NCBI GenBank assembly: GCA_028751875.1
Contig: CM054155.1
Location: forward strand, 55,023,492-55,087,491
DNA length: 64,000 nt
Reading direction: 5' to 3'
Source: Rapana venosa
Lineage: Eukaryota; Mollusca; Gastropoda; Neogastropoda; Muricidae
The notes beneath the pieces are model-generated. The model was not told where the DNA came from, did no database searches, and saw only the letters and a program-made list of their open reading frames with translations. How positions within the stretch are numbered: the stretch's first letter is position 1; each line of letters begins with the position of its first letter. The position numbers and the translations under genes were made by a program. Positions 32,240-43,183 of this stretch are shown one piece after another.

Positions 32240-35200
32240 AAGTGCATATGATGGTGCTCGGGTGGAAGAATATACTCGTTTTGTATCTGCGATCAGTGTC
32301 CTTTTTTCTAACCACAGTTTGTGTTGATTTCGTGTGCAGGGTTGAGCAGCAGCTTTAGGTTGTCATGATGAAATACTCTACTCCTTCCAACCAGAGCTCT
32401 TTGTAGTTATCATGACTGATGGTAGTTTTGACTACTGTTTGCCAACGCCTTTTGCCTTTTTTATAAACCTGTATGGCTTGCTAAGCTATACATCTTGGCC
32501 TACAGCCCACATATTCTTTGTAATAGTGCCGTTCCTCTCATCTTATCTTACAATAACTGTTTTGTTTACTTGATGAAATTTGCAAGGGACTGTCTTTTGG
32601 ATAATCACAGGTGGTCTACCCCCCCCCCCCGTATACATGACTCTGATCCCCAGCACTACGTCCTTACAGGTCTTTGCTTATATCATTCTGTGGGTATGTC
32701 TAGGATGGAAAGAGTCTGTGTCTGTGGTACAAGACCCTGACCGCAGCGATGTTTAGGCTGAAGTAATCTTTTTTAATCTAAGAAACTCCAGCATCAACAG
32801 CTTTGCCAGCTCCAGCACACTAAACCCCAAATGGAATTACTGGCTTGTTTAGTTTTAACCTGCAACTTCTTCATCTGATGCCATACCACGCCTGTCATGG
32901 AATTGCCTGTTGTCTTGATAGCCTTGGCTTTGAATGTTAGCTTTCTGGCTTCATTTTCTTGTGTGGACTAATCTATCATCTTTTCTTTTGAATTGTGGGT
33001 TCCTCCATTGTTTTACCCAAAGCAGCTGTTTGTTATGAGCTTGAAGTTATCCTTTTCTGGATGCTTCGGTTGCTTTGTTGCTCAGATCAGTGTTCTTCAT
33101 GATGGATGGTTTCTGGAAAGGCCTCTTGCTCAAACCCAATGATACGATGAACACAGTAAGATTAAACCATGCCATTAGGTAGACTGTAGAGTCTGTAGTG
33201 ATAAACTTACTTGCTCTTGTCATTTCCGTTTGGTTCAAGCTTTGGTGGTTCTTTTTGGAGATGTCTTTGGCCTTTCTGCCGCCAATGGGTAGTCATTGTG
33301 CGCGTCATGTAGTTCATGGGTAGACTAAATCTACTTTTAAGGTCAACTAGTGCTGATCCGGCACCCATTTGTGACAACGCCTTTTAGAGTCTCATAACAG
33401 CAAAAGGACCATTAAACCACTGAAAGGTTTCTTAGTGGTAGTGGGGGGGGGAAAATGGACACATCGCCCCCCCATCCTACAGCTTGTTTGGCGTCCAAGT
33501 ACTGCTGTACTTAGAAGCTTTGCTCAGGATCATGTCTTCCTATAATAGTTGTTGTTGGCCTTACAGTAGTTGTGCGATGATACTGATGCCACCACGCAGG
33601 CCATCTCAATAATTTGGAGCATTGGCAGGTCAGACAACAATCAATCTGCACCCCAGTAAACTTCAATGAAAGCATCCAAGACATTCCGGTTGCAGTAATA
33701 TAGTGTGAGGGTCCTTAGTCATAGTGTTTCATTCCGGTCTTTCTGTAGTTTCCTCAAAGGACAATCAGCAAGCCACATGCCTCAGCAAGTAGATACTGAT
33801 AATGGTTAATCGCCCATCGGTCCGACACTGCATCTTTTGCCATGCCCACTGAGCATGCTGTTAGCTCATCATCCACTGATTCCTTTGCCTGTCAGTCTGC
33901 TGACGTATGCTCTTTTGGGGCAGCTCTTCTTCATCAACGCTTTCCCATGAGTCCATTGTACTCATAAGGATAGATCCTTTTCGCAGAGCTTTGTGTCGAA
34001 GTATTTTTCTGGATTGAGCAAGTTCTAAGTGATGAAGTACAAGGACTCTAGACGTCCCATCAGATGTTGAGCAGAAATCAAAGAAGGAACAGGCATATTT
34101 AAAAGGGTGTAACAAGATCAGTACCTTCTCGATGATCTGGCGCAATGCAGTAAGCCTTATACTCCATCTTCACTGCCTGATGATTAGGTGTGAGTCCGTA
34201 TCCCTCTTAGATTGTGAAGAAGACTGCAGCTCCATGTTTTAGGATCTACTTTTAGTTGTAGGAATACACTTATTCTGTGCTGCTCCACGAATAACTTACC
34301 ACTGATGTGGTCATGATCTCTGGACTGTGAGTCGTCTGCCAGGCGGTATTACCACATACTCAGCAATGTGTGGCAGAAGCTACTGTCCTGGTCTTCTTCT
34401 GTCATAATGATCTCTTGTAGGTTTAGCTGTTGAGAGGTAGTGGTTATGATTTGCTTCATGGTTCAAGGAAAACCTTAGCCGGCGTCTGGACCTCTATACA
34501 AAACTGGCTCTGCGTGTCCCCCATCTGATCTAACAACAACATATGCAAAGGAAACAAACTTGGTGATTTCAAGCGGGACTGTTTTAGGTATTTCTTCTTC
34601 TACTGGTCCTTGATATGGCACTACTATAGACTCGAAGTCAGCAATACACATCATAGGGGCTCTTTTCTAACTTATTTATCTCTTGAAGTACACCTTGCTT
34701 CCCGGTCTTGGTGTGACAAGTACGTATTTTGCCTTCAGCCTATTGACAATGTTTTCTGTTTTGTCAGCAGCTTGAAGTGATGGTAAACCGACTACGGATC
34801 GTCTAGAAACTCTTGCTTTTGATGCTTTTTAGTTGTATGGGCAATAAGTCTACCTCAGTGTTTGATTAGTGTATTTGGTAGCCATTGTCATTGCTGATTA
34901 CAAAAAGGTCTACATGATTCTTATCAGGGGGACTTCCAATGTAGGAGACCTTCTTGATATCCTCAACGGTCTTAACCTTGGTTCTGTTATCTTCCAAGTG
35001 TACACATTAAACACTAATTGGGGGGTTTTAGTTCATCAAAGGCATCAATATTTTTCACTTCAACAGGAAGGTAAATACCAGGAAGTCGAGCTTGTTACAA
35101 GTTCATGATATATGCCACTCTCTCTGCATTCTTGTTATATGGAAAAACCTTGCTAGAACACCCCATAAAGCACTTATCATCTTTCGTTCTGTATGTTTAG

Positions 35201-35440
35201 CACAGCCCGTTTTGTAACTATTTCTATTGGTAGGGGAATGTAGCTCTTCCAACAAATGGATGAACGGTTGTTGCTTTGGTTCTATGCGAGACCCTTACCA
35301 ACTGTCCATCTCTGATCCCCTCATTCTTTTGCTGTTTTCTGCAGCATATTCGAAGTATGCGCCTCATCCTCATTGCCCATGCTGTGTTGAGCTCTTCAAA
35401 GGAGTTGTTCAGTGCTTGTTGTGTTGTTGACACTATGAAC
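32240..35440 (-). pseudogene. Protein-primed family B DNA polymerase of the Polinton-like element
   Basis: Replicative polymerase remnant, about 3.2 kb, near the size of Polinton PolB genes. Reading down from 35,440: N-terminal region of unknown fold; exonuclease block with 'ADFESI' (34,625-34,642) and 'SRDHDHISGK' (about 34,310); 'MDSWESVDEEELPQKS' (33.95 kb); 'PSHYITATGMSW' and 'KFTGVQID' (33.6-33.7 kb), typical of the organellar/viral PolB family; a broken YxDANxLYG region near 33.5 kb; 'ALVDLKSRFSLPMNYMTRTM' (33.3 kb). The catalytic palm motif is still readable as TTDTDSF at 32,711-32,728. Thumb-region remnants such as 'FIKKAKGVGK' lie near 32.45 kb. At least ten frame changes or stops separate the blocks. 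Family call is strong. I describe it only as a remnant. Confidence 0.88.
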
Positions 35441-37309
35441 AGTTAATTGTTGTATTTAGTTTGACTGTGTGGTATAGAATTTCAGCAACAACTGCACCTT
35501 TACTGGTGGTTTCGATTGTTATCTAGTGTCTGGTATTTGTGTAATTGCATCTTGGATACTTTGTTAACGTTTTTGCATGTGTGTAACCCTAGTCCTTCTC
35601 AGATGTCTGTAACACCTTTGTACCATAATGAGCCTCAACCTAAAATCTCTAACTCATATAGTAAGACAAAAAAATTAATTCATTACTTAATTGCCTTCTT
35701 TGTTTTTTTGTTTTGCGACTGTATATAACGCCGTGACTTACCACAGTAAAGTCTTAGCCCTTAATAGAGTACTCAGCTGAGTATAGTCCAGCAAGCAGAT
35801 TACCCCTTTTTATATATTCCTTTTTTATCGGTCAATGTCTCAGGCTTAGCTTCTGTGTTGTTTGTTTGGAGGTCAAACTTTTTGCACCTGTAGTCTTTAT
35901 AGTCATCCTGAGACGCTTGAACTCCCTCTTATGATATTGCTGGAAATCTGTAGCGCTTTAGCTAATCATGAGCTGAATTGCGCTTAGCTTGGGCTAATTT
36001 CAAGGCATCAACAGCATCGTTTTTCTAGTCTAGCAACAACCTTCTTCGGAAAAAGACTGATTTGACGACTATGAACAGGCTCCTGCTGTTATTTGAAACA
36101 GAGCCCAATGCTTTGTTGAAGGAGCGCTATTTCCCAGTAGCCAAGAGAGCAATGCCTGTTACTGCTGTGGATGTAAGACAGTGATGCTGTACCTGTGTAA
36201 TAGAGCCTTCAACACAGAAATGCTGATCTGTACCTACGCCTGCATTTTTCTGTCTACTTTGCTAGTTCGTTGCTCATTGTCATGCTGCATCTGTGTAATG
36301 TTGTCAAACGAAAGGTATTCGCATTATCATTAAGGAGGTTCTGGATTGGTGCATAGAAACTTTAGGATATTAGCGGTCGTCATCTTCTTCTTATTACTGT
36401 TTTAAAACAAACGAGTGTAATTTTTAGTTGGTATTCATCAGAAAGTTCCGTAATGATTGTCGGGCAGTACAAACATCTGTGTAATAGACTGCAACGAGGT
36501 CAATGTGGTGTAGGATGAGGGAATGCTAATTGTGTTAGCTGTGGTGGGTTAGAGCAAGTTGACTTTATTACTGCGAAATGTTTCCCTTCAATGGTACTTG
36601 TACCGCCGCTGTTCGAATAGCAATAGCCAATCTGAGGGCATCAAAACGTCAAGGTCTATCCAGTTAATAGTAATCCCACATCCATGAACAAGAAAGAAGC
36701 TCTTTATTCTTTGCAACCAGAACAAACACATGTGTACTGCTCATCCAGAGGAACAGTATGGAAGGAAATCGTCGCCAATGTGTGATGGGTTAGTCATGAG
36801 TCTTTTCTATGAATGCAAGTAACGTGTCTTATTAGGAATGCTCATTATCTCTCTTTCATTTCTACTAGCTGATTGATAGCTAGTGTATGTTTATGGTCAG
36901 CATTTTATGCTTTACGAAAGTTCTGTCAGGTGCATAGAGAGTGTATGGACCTAATAAACTCATACTTGATCTGCAGTCCGATGCTGTTTGAAGTGCCATT
37001 TATTAGCTTAATGATTACTTTGTAAGTAAAATCATCATCTGCTCATGCTTCAGCTTCAACATTCGATCTGTCAAATTTAGGAAACCGAGGCGGGTTCTTA
37101 GCTGTCTTCCTATTGCCTGTACGCTTGTAGTTCCATTCAGTTGTATAATCAAAAGCGCTAAACTTCCCCAAAATCTCCCCCATCCTTCCTCAAACTCTTG
37201 TACATCACAAGATTTTAAGCTCAATAGTCTTGGCATGTTTCAGGTGTTCTTATTACAGGACCGAGTGACATGGTTACGTATGTATAAAGTATTTATATTA
37301 TTTTTATTT
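35441..37309 (-). pseudogene. Uncharacterised Polinton-element coding remains
   Basis: Short open pieces on the minus strand, including 37,236-37,015 (73 codons) and blocks near 36.5-36.7 kb with regular amino-acid content, suggest one or two decayed genes between PolB and the capsid-like gene. I found no motif that names them. In known Polintons this position may hold capsid, protease or accessory genes. The plus strand offers nothing better. Confidence 0.35.
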
Positions 37310-37714
37310 CTAATGTAATATGTAAATTTTTACAGTCCACTGTTCTTTGTGCTGCGTCTTGTTGTCTATACCGAGTGTTTCATGGAAGCCTTCTTCTAGC
37401 TCTTTAAACTGAAGTGTAGTAAAGCTATTGTGCTGCGTTTCACAGTACATTGCTCTGCTGGGTGGAAGGATTCTTAGGAGATCAGAAGTGACTGATGAGG
37501 AAGAAGCCTTCATCACCACTTGGTTTTGTGTTGTGTTTAACTGAGACAGGTGTACAAAAAGCAAAGAGTTTACTGCCATGTTAATGGGTCTTTCACCGAC
37601 CTTGGTTATTTCCGCGTTAACATCATAACCATCATCACCACCAGCAATGGCTACTTCCCAATCTGGTTTTTCCATTCTTCTAAAATGGTCTATGTCAAAC
37701 CCAAGCATTTCCAT
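37310..37714 (-). pseudogene. Probable minor capsid (penton-type) protein, C-terminal part
   Basis: A 134-codon open stretch. The part 'RPINMAVNSLLFVHLSQLN' followed by a variable loop, 'DLLRILPPSRAMYCETQHNS' and a closing strand 'QWTVKIYIL' matches the pattern of penton-like single jelly-roll proteins of Polintons as I know it: a 'SLYVY' strand, then a 'LLR.VP' strand, then a final 'V.LHF' strand. The upstream N-terminal half should lie beyond 37,714 and is not recognised. The call rests on pattern, not on an exact signature, so another capsid-associated protein is possible. It would form the capsid vertices in an intact virus-like relative. Confidence 0.5.
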
Positions 37715-38399
37715 AAGACGTTGTGACTTAAGCTACTATTGATAGGTAGAGTAGTGACTCTTTAGACTAGCTTGGTTGGTTTTGCCGTGATACCAGCTGG
37801 GCGAAAGAGCTCCTTTTCCAGAGTGCAGAATCATAACTTCTTGCACAGTAAATTTATACCGCTCTAGTAGTCCAGTTTTAGGATCATATTTTTAAAGCAG
37901 TTGTTGCCTTGCTGTTCAATGTTTTGTCATGATACTTTGTAGAAGACCTCATGCAATAGCTACTGTTTATGTTCGACAGCGGTTGTCAATAGGGAAAGGG
38001 CTAGTTTAACAGTTGCACCTGATTGGCTGTTTTTTAGTGTTTATAAACATTTTATCTTACTAGTGATAATCATGTTAAATATAATAATGATGCAAAATAC
38101 GAGGCTGGATCTCACTATTACCAAAGACTATTACCTTTAATCAGCTAGATGTTGCTGTGTCCGAGACAATTGATCTTCGAAGTAAAAGTTCCCAACCACT
38201 GAACTCATAATTAAACTCCCCCCAATTAAGGATGAATGCTATGCGAAAGCGATGTTGTCTTTATCCTATACAGTTTTTACAAACCACTTAAAACTTTGCT
38301 ATACACTATGCAACTACGGGCTGTGGAGTGTCATATGCTGACCAAAAATTGAACCATCCAAACCAGTTTAGTAAGTCTGTTGTTACAGGTTTCATTTGT
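37715..38399. other. Polinton interior, nothing recognised
   Basis: Only short frames on both strands. It may contain the eroded first half of the minor capsid gene (minus) or an intergenic region. Confidence 0.3.
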
Positions 38400-39225
38400 A
38401 CTATCAGTTAGCGTGTGTATCTGAGCTGCAGGTCCCACTGCCCATTGATAGTAACTTCAATCCCTTTAATAGTAGCGATAAATGAAGGTGTAGAGTGGCT
38501 GTGCAATGAGTTTAATATTGATTCTAGACTGCTTAGACAAGCACAGGACAAAAATCATGCATGGAACTCTGTTTTGTGGGGTGTGCACAGTGAGGCTATA
38601 ACTATGACTTGGTGGCCTCCAATTACATCTTTCTCACGCGGTGCAAGAGTTGTTCTTGGTTCAATAGCAGCAAATGACCATTGTATGCATGGACGACTTT
38701 TATTCTTGAAAGAGTGAAGGTTAACAAGACCAGGATTAGAGAGGTTTATGACTTTGTTCGGACCTATGTGTGGTGCTTGGCTTGGTGCCACAGGACAGAC
38801 CAAGATCAAGTATTATTGGTGGCATGGGTTTGATGCACAGGAAGCAGTTTCGAGCCAAATCTGCAGACAGTATTAAACTCGGCCGTTGACCTACCATCAA
38901 GCCTCAAGCATTATCAAGAGGTTCTTCACTATGCACGGTCTAAGGTAGACTTTGTATAGGACATGGTTTATATATATGCTGCCTGCCAACATGCAGTTAC
39001 AATAGGAACAATTCAAACTACAAACAATATTATTATAGCTGGAGAATGTGTGCTGTCGGAAAAAATGAAATGTGTACACATACAGAAGTAGCAAAAAAGT
39101 GTAGTAACAACAAGTGTAGTAAGTCCAAACACAAGAAAACAGGGGAAAGAACTACTACACCTCAGCGCCAAAGAAAAAAAAAAATTATTCCCCTTGTAAG
39201 AGACCAGTCACATGATGAATAACTG
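38400..39225 (+). pseudogene. Unknown Polinton-element gene remnant
   Basis: A 100-codon open frame (38,415-38,717) continues with frameshifts to about 39,220. It ends in a lysine-rich tail (CSNNKCSKSKHKKTG-like and a QRQRKKK stretch near 39,120-39,190) typical of nucleic-acid-binding or virion core proteins. The opposite strand of 38,555-38,809 is also open, and I cannot decide the strand with certainty. No protease, jelly-roll or ATPase motif was found. Function unknown. Confidence 0.35.
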
Positions 39226-39929
39226 CTTTAAACAAGTATACTAGTTTTAAGCGCCTTGCTGTATCTTGATTTTAGAAAAGAAGAAAAAACCATACAACTA
39301 AAACCCAGTAACGCCAAATAAATGCTCAGCCATAAACCCTACAATTTTCCTGTCTGTTGATAATAGCCAGCTAACAAACAGAACCAATTATACCAGGAAG
39401 AGCGTAGCAACTTTGTAGGCTAATTTTTTAATAGGTTCCCGTCTAAGGGCCGATTTGTTTCTAACCAGCCTGTGCCTGTGGGTGCAGAAGGTGTTGGTGG
39501 TCTGGGGTGGTGGCGGAAAGTGTGCTTCCTATCAGCGCATACACATGTGTGCTAACAGCGAAACCAATGCTGTAATGATACTGACAAGTGTATGCTTGCT
39601 CGCGAAACGTGTTCGGGATTCTTTTCGGTAATGTTTGTGGTTTCAATAAAGATTCGATGAATTGTGTCTTTTATTCTGTAACCTGAGATTGTAGATGTTG
39701 TCTGTTAATGTTTAAGACCTCTAATCTTGCTTGGCGTTCATCGTGCGTTTTTTTAGACGCTGTGTGATTCTTTCTTTTACTTCCTGGTCTAGGTTGGCTC
39801 ATCTGCTTCTGCTAGCTTTTTCTTTCTTGTTCTATTGCGTGAGTTACATCACCTAGCTTTGCTAAATTACTTATCAGTTCGCCTCTAATACTCTGTAGTG
39901 CATGATTGAGCCCCCATTATTTCTTCGCA
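39226..39929. other. Polinton interior, nothing recognised
   Basis: AT-rich stretch with one 61-codon minus-strand frame (39,646-39,461) lacking any motif. Confidence 0.3.
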
Positions 39930-40490
39930 AGGGTTAGGGGTTGATCATGTACTGTTATCAGTGCATGTATGTCTTCGTTGCTTGTGTGAAGCTAGTTTCC
40001 ACTCTCGAAATAGTTTCAGTTGTTGTGTTTGCCGCTGTGTAGTCTTCAAGTGGCTAGACTTTCAATATTTGTTGGTAGGTTTTTGTCAGCATTTTTGTAA
40101 GTTGAGCAACGGGCTTGTGTAGGCAGTCTGTTAGTAGTTAGTGCATCTAATACAAGTTTTCTTGCTTAGCAACACTTAGTCTCTGCTTGAGTGTATTTTT
40201 TGCTAAAAACTGATTGGGATTATTTTTTTTTGTTATGTTAATAAATCCTTTTTGCCCTGTGTCAGTTATAGCTTACAGATTGTTCTTTGTAGTACATATT
40301 CATGTCAGAAATGGTCTTCTGTACTCTCTCTGGGCGTTGGTTGATCCAACTTGATTGGAAAATCTTTAACCCTGCTTCTAATAATTCTCTTCTGACTGAA
40401 AGTTAAGGTGCTACAGTTGTTGCTGCTTCACCATTCATCAGCTGGCGTAAACAACATCATCCATATCCTATATCATAGTCTTCCATTATT
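39930..40490 (-). pseudogene. Unknown helical protein remnant of the Polinton-like element
   Basis: Minus-strand blocks read as a Gln/Leu/Lys-rich, probably alpha-helical protein. 'MVKQQQL' and 'GSTNAQREYRRPF' lie near 40.3-40.45 kb. 'KNNPNQFLAKNTLKQRLSVA' and 'KPVAQLTKMLTKTYQQI' lie near 40.05-40.25 kb. Amphipathic spacing suggests coiled-coil character. It would be divergent from the capsid gene that starts at 40,529 on the plus strand, leaving a short bidirectional promoter region between them. No family recognised. Confidence 0.4.
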
Positions 40491-40528
40491 CTATTATTGT
40501 TTTTTTATTTTGCTACTTATAGAAAAAG

Positions 40529-41825
40529 ATGGCGCAACAAACATTTGGAGCAATCCTTGATCCATACAGACGTTTAAAAGATCCCTTAGGCATTAAAGGA
40601 AACAGACAGACAATAGTTATTACAAACATCACCCTCCATAATGATGAAAATCAGATTCTGTCTGTTTAGGTTTCCTAATTTACGGAAGATGATGTCATTG
40701 TTCCAGGCACAACCTGCTTGCTTTTCCAGATTGAACCTAGAGTCTGGAGATGATCCAATCAGTAATGTGTTAGCAAACATAGGTTAGGGCTATTATAAAA
40801 AAGATTAGGTGTTCAAGCTAGAAGAAGAGAGGTACTGTCATTAAACAATGCTGACATATTCTTGATCTATACTGATTTATGGATGACAAAAAGAAAAAGG
40901 AGATGAACTTATTTATCAAGCATACAGGATGATGAGGGACAAAACACAGAGTAGATTCTGATGATAGGGAAACAGGAAAAAAGATGCTGCCATGCAAAGC
41001 CTATGGTAACAGGGTTTTGTATTCCTCTTACTTTGAACTGCTCAGCTCTCACATTTCCTTACCTTATCAGGGTGCCACTCAGAGACGACTGTCGATATGA
41101 GCTGACCTTTGATGCAGAGGGCTCGTGTTATTACCATCCACTGCCCCTGACACAAAGTACAAAAATAACTGGTATATCTTTTTAGAGATATGATGTTGTC
41201 AATCACCCAGAGGCTTGGCCACGCTTGATTGCACCGCAAATTCAGTCAAGGCTTGCTATCTATTATGAAGAGTTCCTTAACCCATAGCACAAAAATGAAG
41301 AGTAAAGCAGATACTGTGGTGGAACATCAATCTGATTCATTAAAGAATCATTAAAGGGATATTATGCTGTTTGAAGAACAGCCACCCCCTTTTCCAGATT
41401 AATGTGAGAGGTTCAATATCCCAGTATTAAACATTTATCATGTATATAGAGGGGCAACCAATCAAGTCCTATGCCCTCAGGCTATTTACCATATATAACA
41501 CTTTGATGAGGTAAGAAAATTACTTTGTTTGGTCAACCAATGAAACACTACTGGTGTTACAAGCAATCTTTAACTCACTTCATAATGTTGCTTCATGAAT
41601 ACCTAACCTCTAAATATGCCATTGTGGGTTGACTTAGATCAACCGAGGATCGATAAGCTGCATGGTTCCAGAAGACGCATTGATAAAAGGATCAGAACGG
41701 AATAATTATACAATAGGAAAGAGCAAGAAAAAGATGAGGCCATAAAAAAATCTCTATTTGTAGTGATGGATGCCCACAGCTCATACATAGAATGGAAACA
41801 GACTAAAAGAGTTGTTTTTTACTAA
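40529..41825 (+). pseudogene. Probable major capsid protein of the Polinton-like element
   Basis: Starts at ATG 40,529 (MAQQTFGAILDPYRRLKD) and ends at TAA 41,823-41,825, about 1.3 kb (~430 codons if frames were joined). Readable blocks include 'TEDDVIVPGTTCLLFQIEPR', 'SLNNADIFLIYTDLWMTK', 'GFCIPLTLNCSALTFPYL', 'DDCRYELTFDAEG', 'FDEVRKLL', 'HGSRRRIDKR' and a final 'MDAHSSYIEWKQTKRVVFY'. The order, and an 'ELTF' strand followed by a histidine-glycine-serine block, agree with capsid proteins found next to the ATPase in Polinton-like elements of invertebrates, as I remember them. Expected fold is a jelly roll. At least six frameshifts or stops are present. Position directly before the ATPase supports the call. 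Confidence 0.65.
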
Positions 41826-41829
41826 TGGA

Positions 41830-42487
41830 CCAGCTAAGTTTTCTACAAAAAGAAGCGACACTGCTTCTAATATGGGCGCTGGCAGACTGGCTGTGGCAAG
41901 ACTGTATTTGTTTTAGATTTATTACAAACAGTGTACTATATCATTTCGAGTGCTTGTTATAATCTGTCAAACACTAACACAACAATAAAACATACAGACG
42001 AGAGAAAATTTATTTGGACTGATGAGATATTATTATAGTCAATCCCTCTGCTGGCTAGCGAGTGTTTAGAATACTATTACTAGGCTCTTTGAAAATTAGG
42101 CAGAGACTCTTTTCTTAATAGACCGGGTGATCAGCGGCGTGACATTGTTTAGAAAAGAATAGTTTGTCTAAGCTTGCTTTCGTGGGAGACAGGCACGATA
42201 TCTGTTGGTTGCTCAAACAAAATATAATAGCATTTTTAAAAGGTTCATAATTATTTCCCCTATTTTATTTTTTAAATTTTTTTATTAAACCCCCATTCGT
42301 GAAACAAATCAAAAGTCGTTGTAATTTTTCACATGAAAAGACCGATGGGTTTAATAATTGCCTTCGGGAGATTGATGTGTTTATTTCAGACATACAAGAA
42401 GAGAAAGAATAAAACTAAATCAGAAGTCAAAGCATTGTAAACCTTATACTCAAAACAGACCAGCCGACAAATACTGTGCTAGTGTAA
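41830..42487 (+). pseudogene. FtsK/HerA-type packaging ATPase of the Polinton-like element
   Basis: Genome-packaging ATPase remnant, about 650 bp. An imperfect Walker A is readable at 41,886-41,903 (TGCGKT), followed in the same frame by VFVLDLLQTVYYI. A Walker B-like hydrophobic strand with acidic end is near 42.11 kb. 'GRQAR' and, after a shift, 'AQTKYNSIFK' (42,185-42,240) match the sensor region. The C-terminal end 'LILKTDQPTNTVLV' runs to a TAA at 42,485-42,487. It begins a few bases after the capsid gene's stop, so the two would be cotranscribed. Several frameshifts and the lost first glycine of Walker A make it inactive. The 138 bp after it lead into the right inverted repeat. Confidence 0.8.
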
Positions 42488-42624
42488 AAACCAAGAGCTT
42501 ATTTTTTACAGCTGCAGCAGCATGTGTTATGAAATCAGGACAGGGTGAAGTGTTGCGAGGCACGAAGCAGACATTGAAGCAGGTGAAAAACGATATAATT
42601 CACTATATTCAACGTTGGTGCACG

Positions 42625-43183
42625 TCAGACAGATCCACCGGTTTTGCTAACCGTTTCTATTTTAGAACCACGTCATTTTCGTTATGCTGGCACAGCACCT
42701 GAGCTAGTTTATGCATAATCTTCATTGAGAAGCTGCAGACTCCTGAGTTTTAGGTCGGGTGAGAGTGTTCTGATTCTTGACCGAAATATCTGACATTAAC
42801 TACAAACTATAGCAAGGTACAGGTAAGATAAGTCAAACATCTTTTTTTAATGAAAGCTCGCCACGTCTTCACTGCCACTGCTTCACACTGCGAATGACAA
42901 GGACAGCTAGGTTAGCGGGGTGACGGCGGTTCTTATTCTTTGGCACACCGTCATGGAGTGGGGAAGTTAGGGCTGGAGGGGTACGCGGTTAGGGACGGGG
43001 GGGTGGCGGCGGGAGTTCCTAGACCTCGGTTGCTAACAACATAGAGTCTAGCGGAAAAGTCGTCACTGTGTTCTTAATCAGCTGATTCTATCTAGTTCTT
43101 GTGATGGGGGAAAGGTAAGTAACATGTCTAGATATGTCTTACCGGGGCGGGAGGACACCCTAGCGCTACCTATTGAAATCTCC
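42625..43183 (-). repeat. Right terminal inverted repeat
   Basis: Inverted match to 28,074-28,525. It holds about 100 bp of GC-rich extra sequence (around 42,900-43,015, 'ggggtggcggcggg') absent on the left. Outside this, the landmarks correspond one to one. It ends at 'cctattgaaatctcc'. The next bases are LINE RT sequence equivalent to 26,796 onward, so the outermost 361 bp seen on the left (27,713-28,073) are missing here. Confidence 0.9.

Larger units (their letters stand above)
28074..43183. mobile_element. Decayed Polinton/Maverick-like element
   Basis: About 15.1 kb between long terminal inverted repeats (28,074-28,525 and 42,625-43,183). Inside are remains of the gene set that defines Polintons: rve integrase (30.9-31.7 kb, plus), family B DNA polymerase of the protein-primed kind (32.2-35.4 kb, minus), probable penton/minor capsid (37.3-37.7 kb, minus), probable major capsid (40.5-41.8 kb, plus) and packaging ATPase (41.8-42.5 kb, plus). 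Size, repeat length and gene content match Polintons. An adintovirus-like or other polinton-like virus relative is the main alternative. No adenovirus-type protease was recognised. All genes carry multiple frameshifts and stops, so this copy is inactive. Large parts (28.5-30.2, 35.4-37.0 and 38.0-40.5 kb) keep no recognised family. Confidence 0.85.

Noticed and set aside
38555..38809. Minus-strand frame in the Polinton interior as an adenovirus-type protease
   Set aside because: No His-Trp or Cys active-site context of that protease family could be seen.
28074..43183. Alternative reading as an LTR retrotransposon because of the integrase
   Set aside because: The terminal repeats are inverted, not direct. 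The polymerase is family B, and no reverse transcriptase, gag or aspartic protease lies inside.
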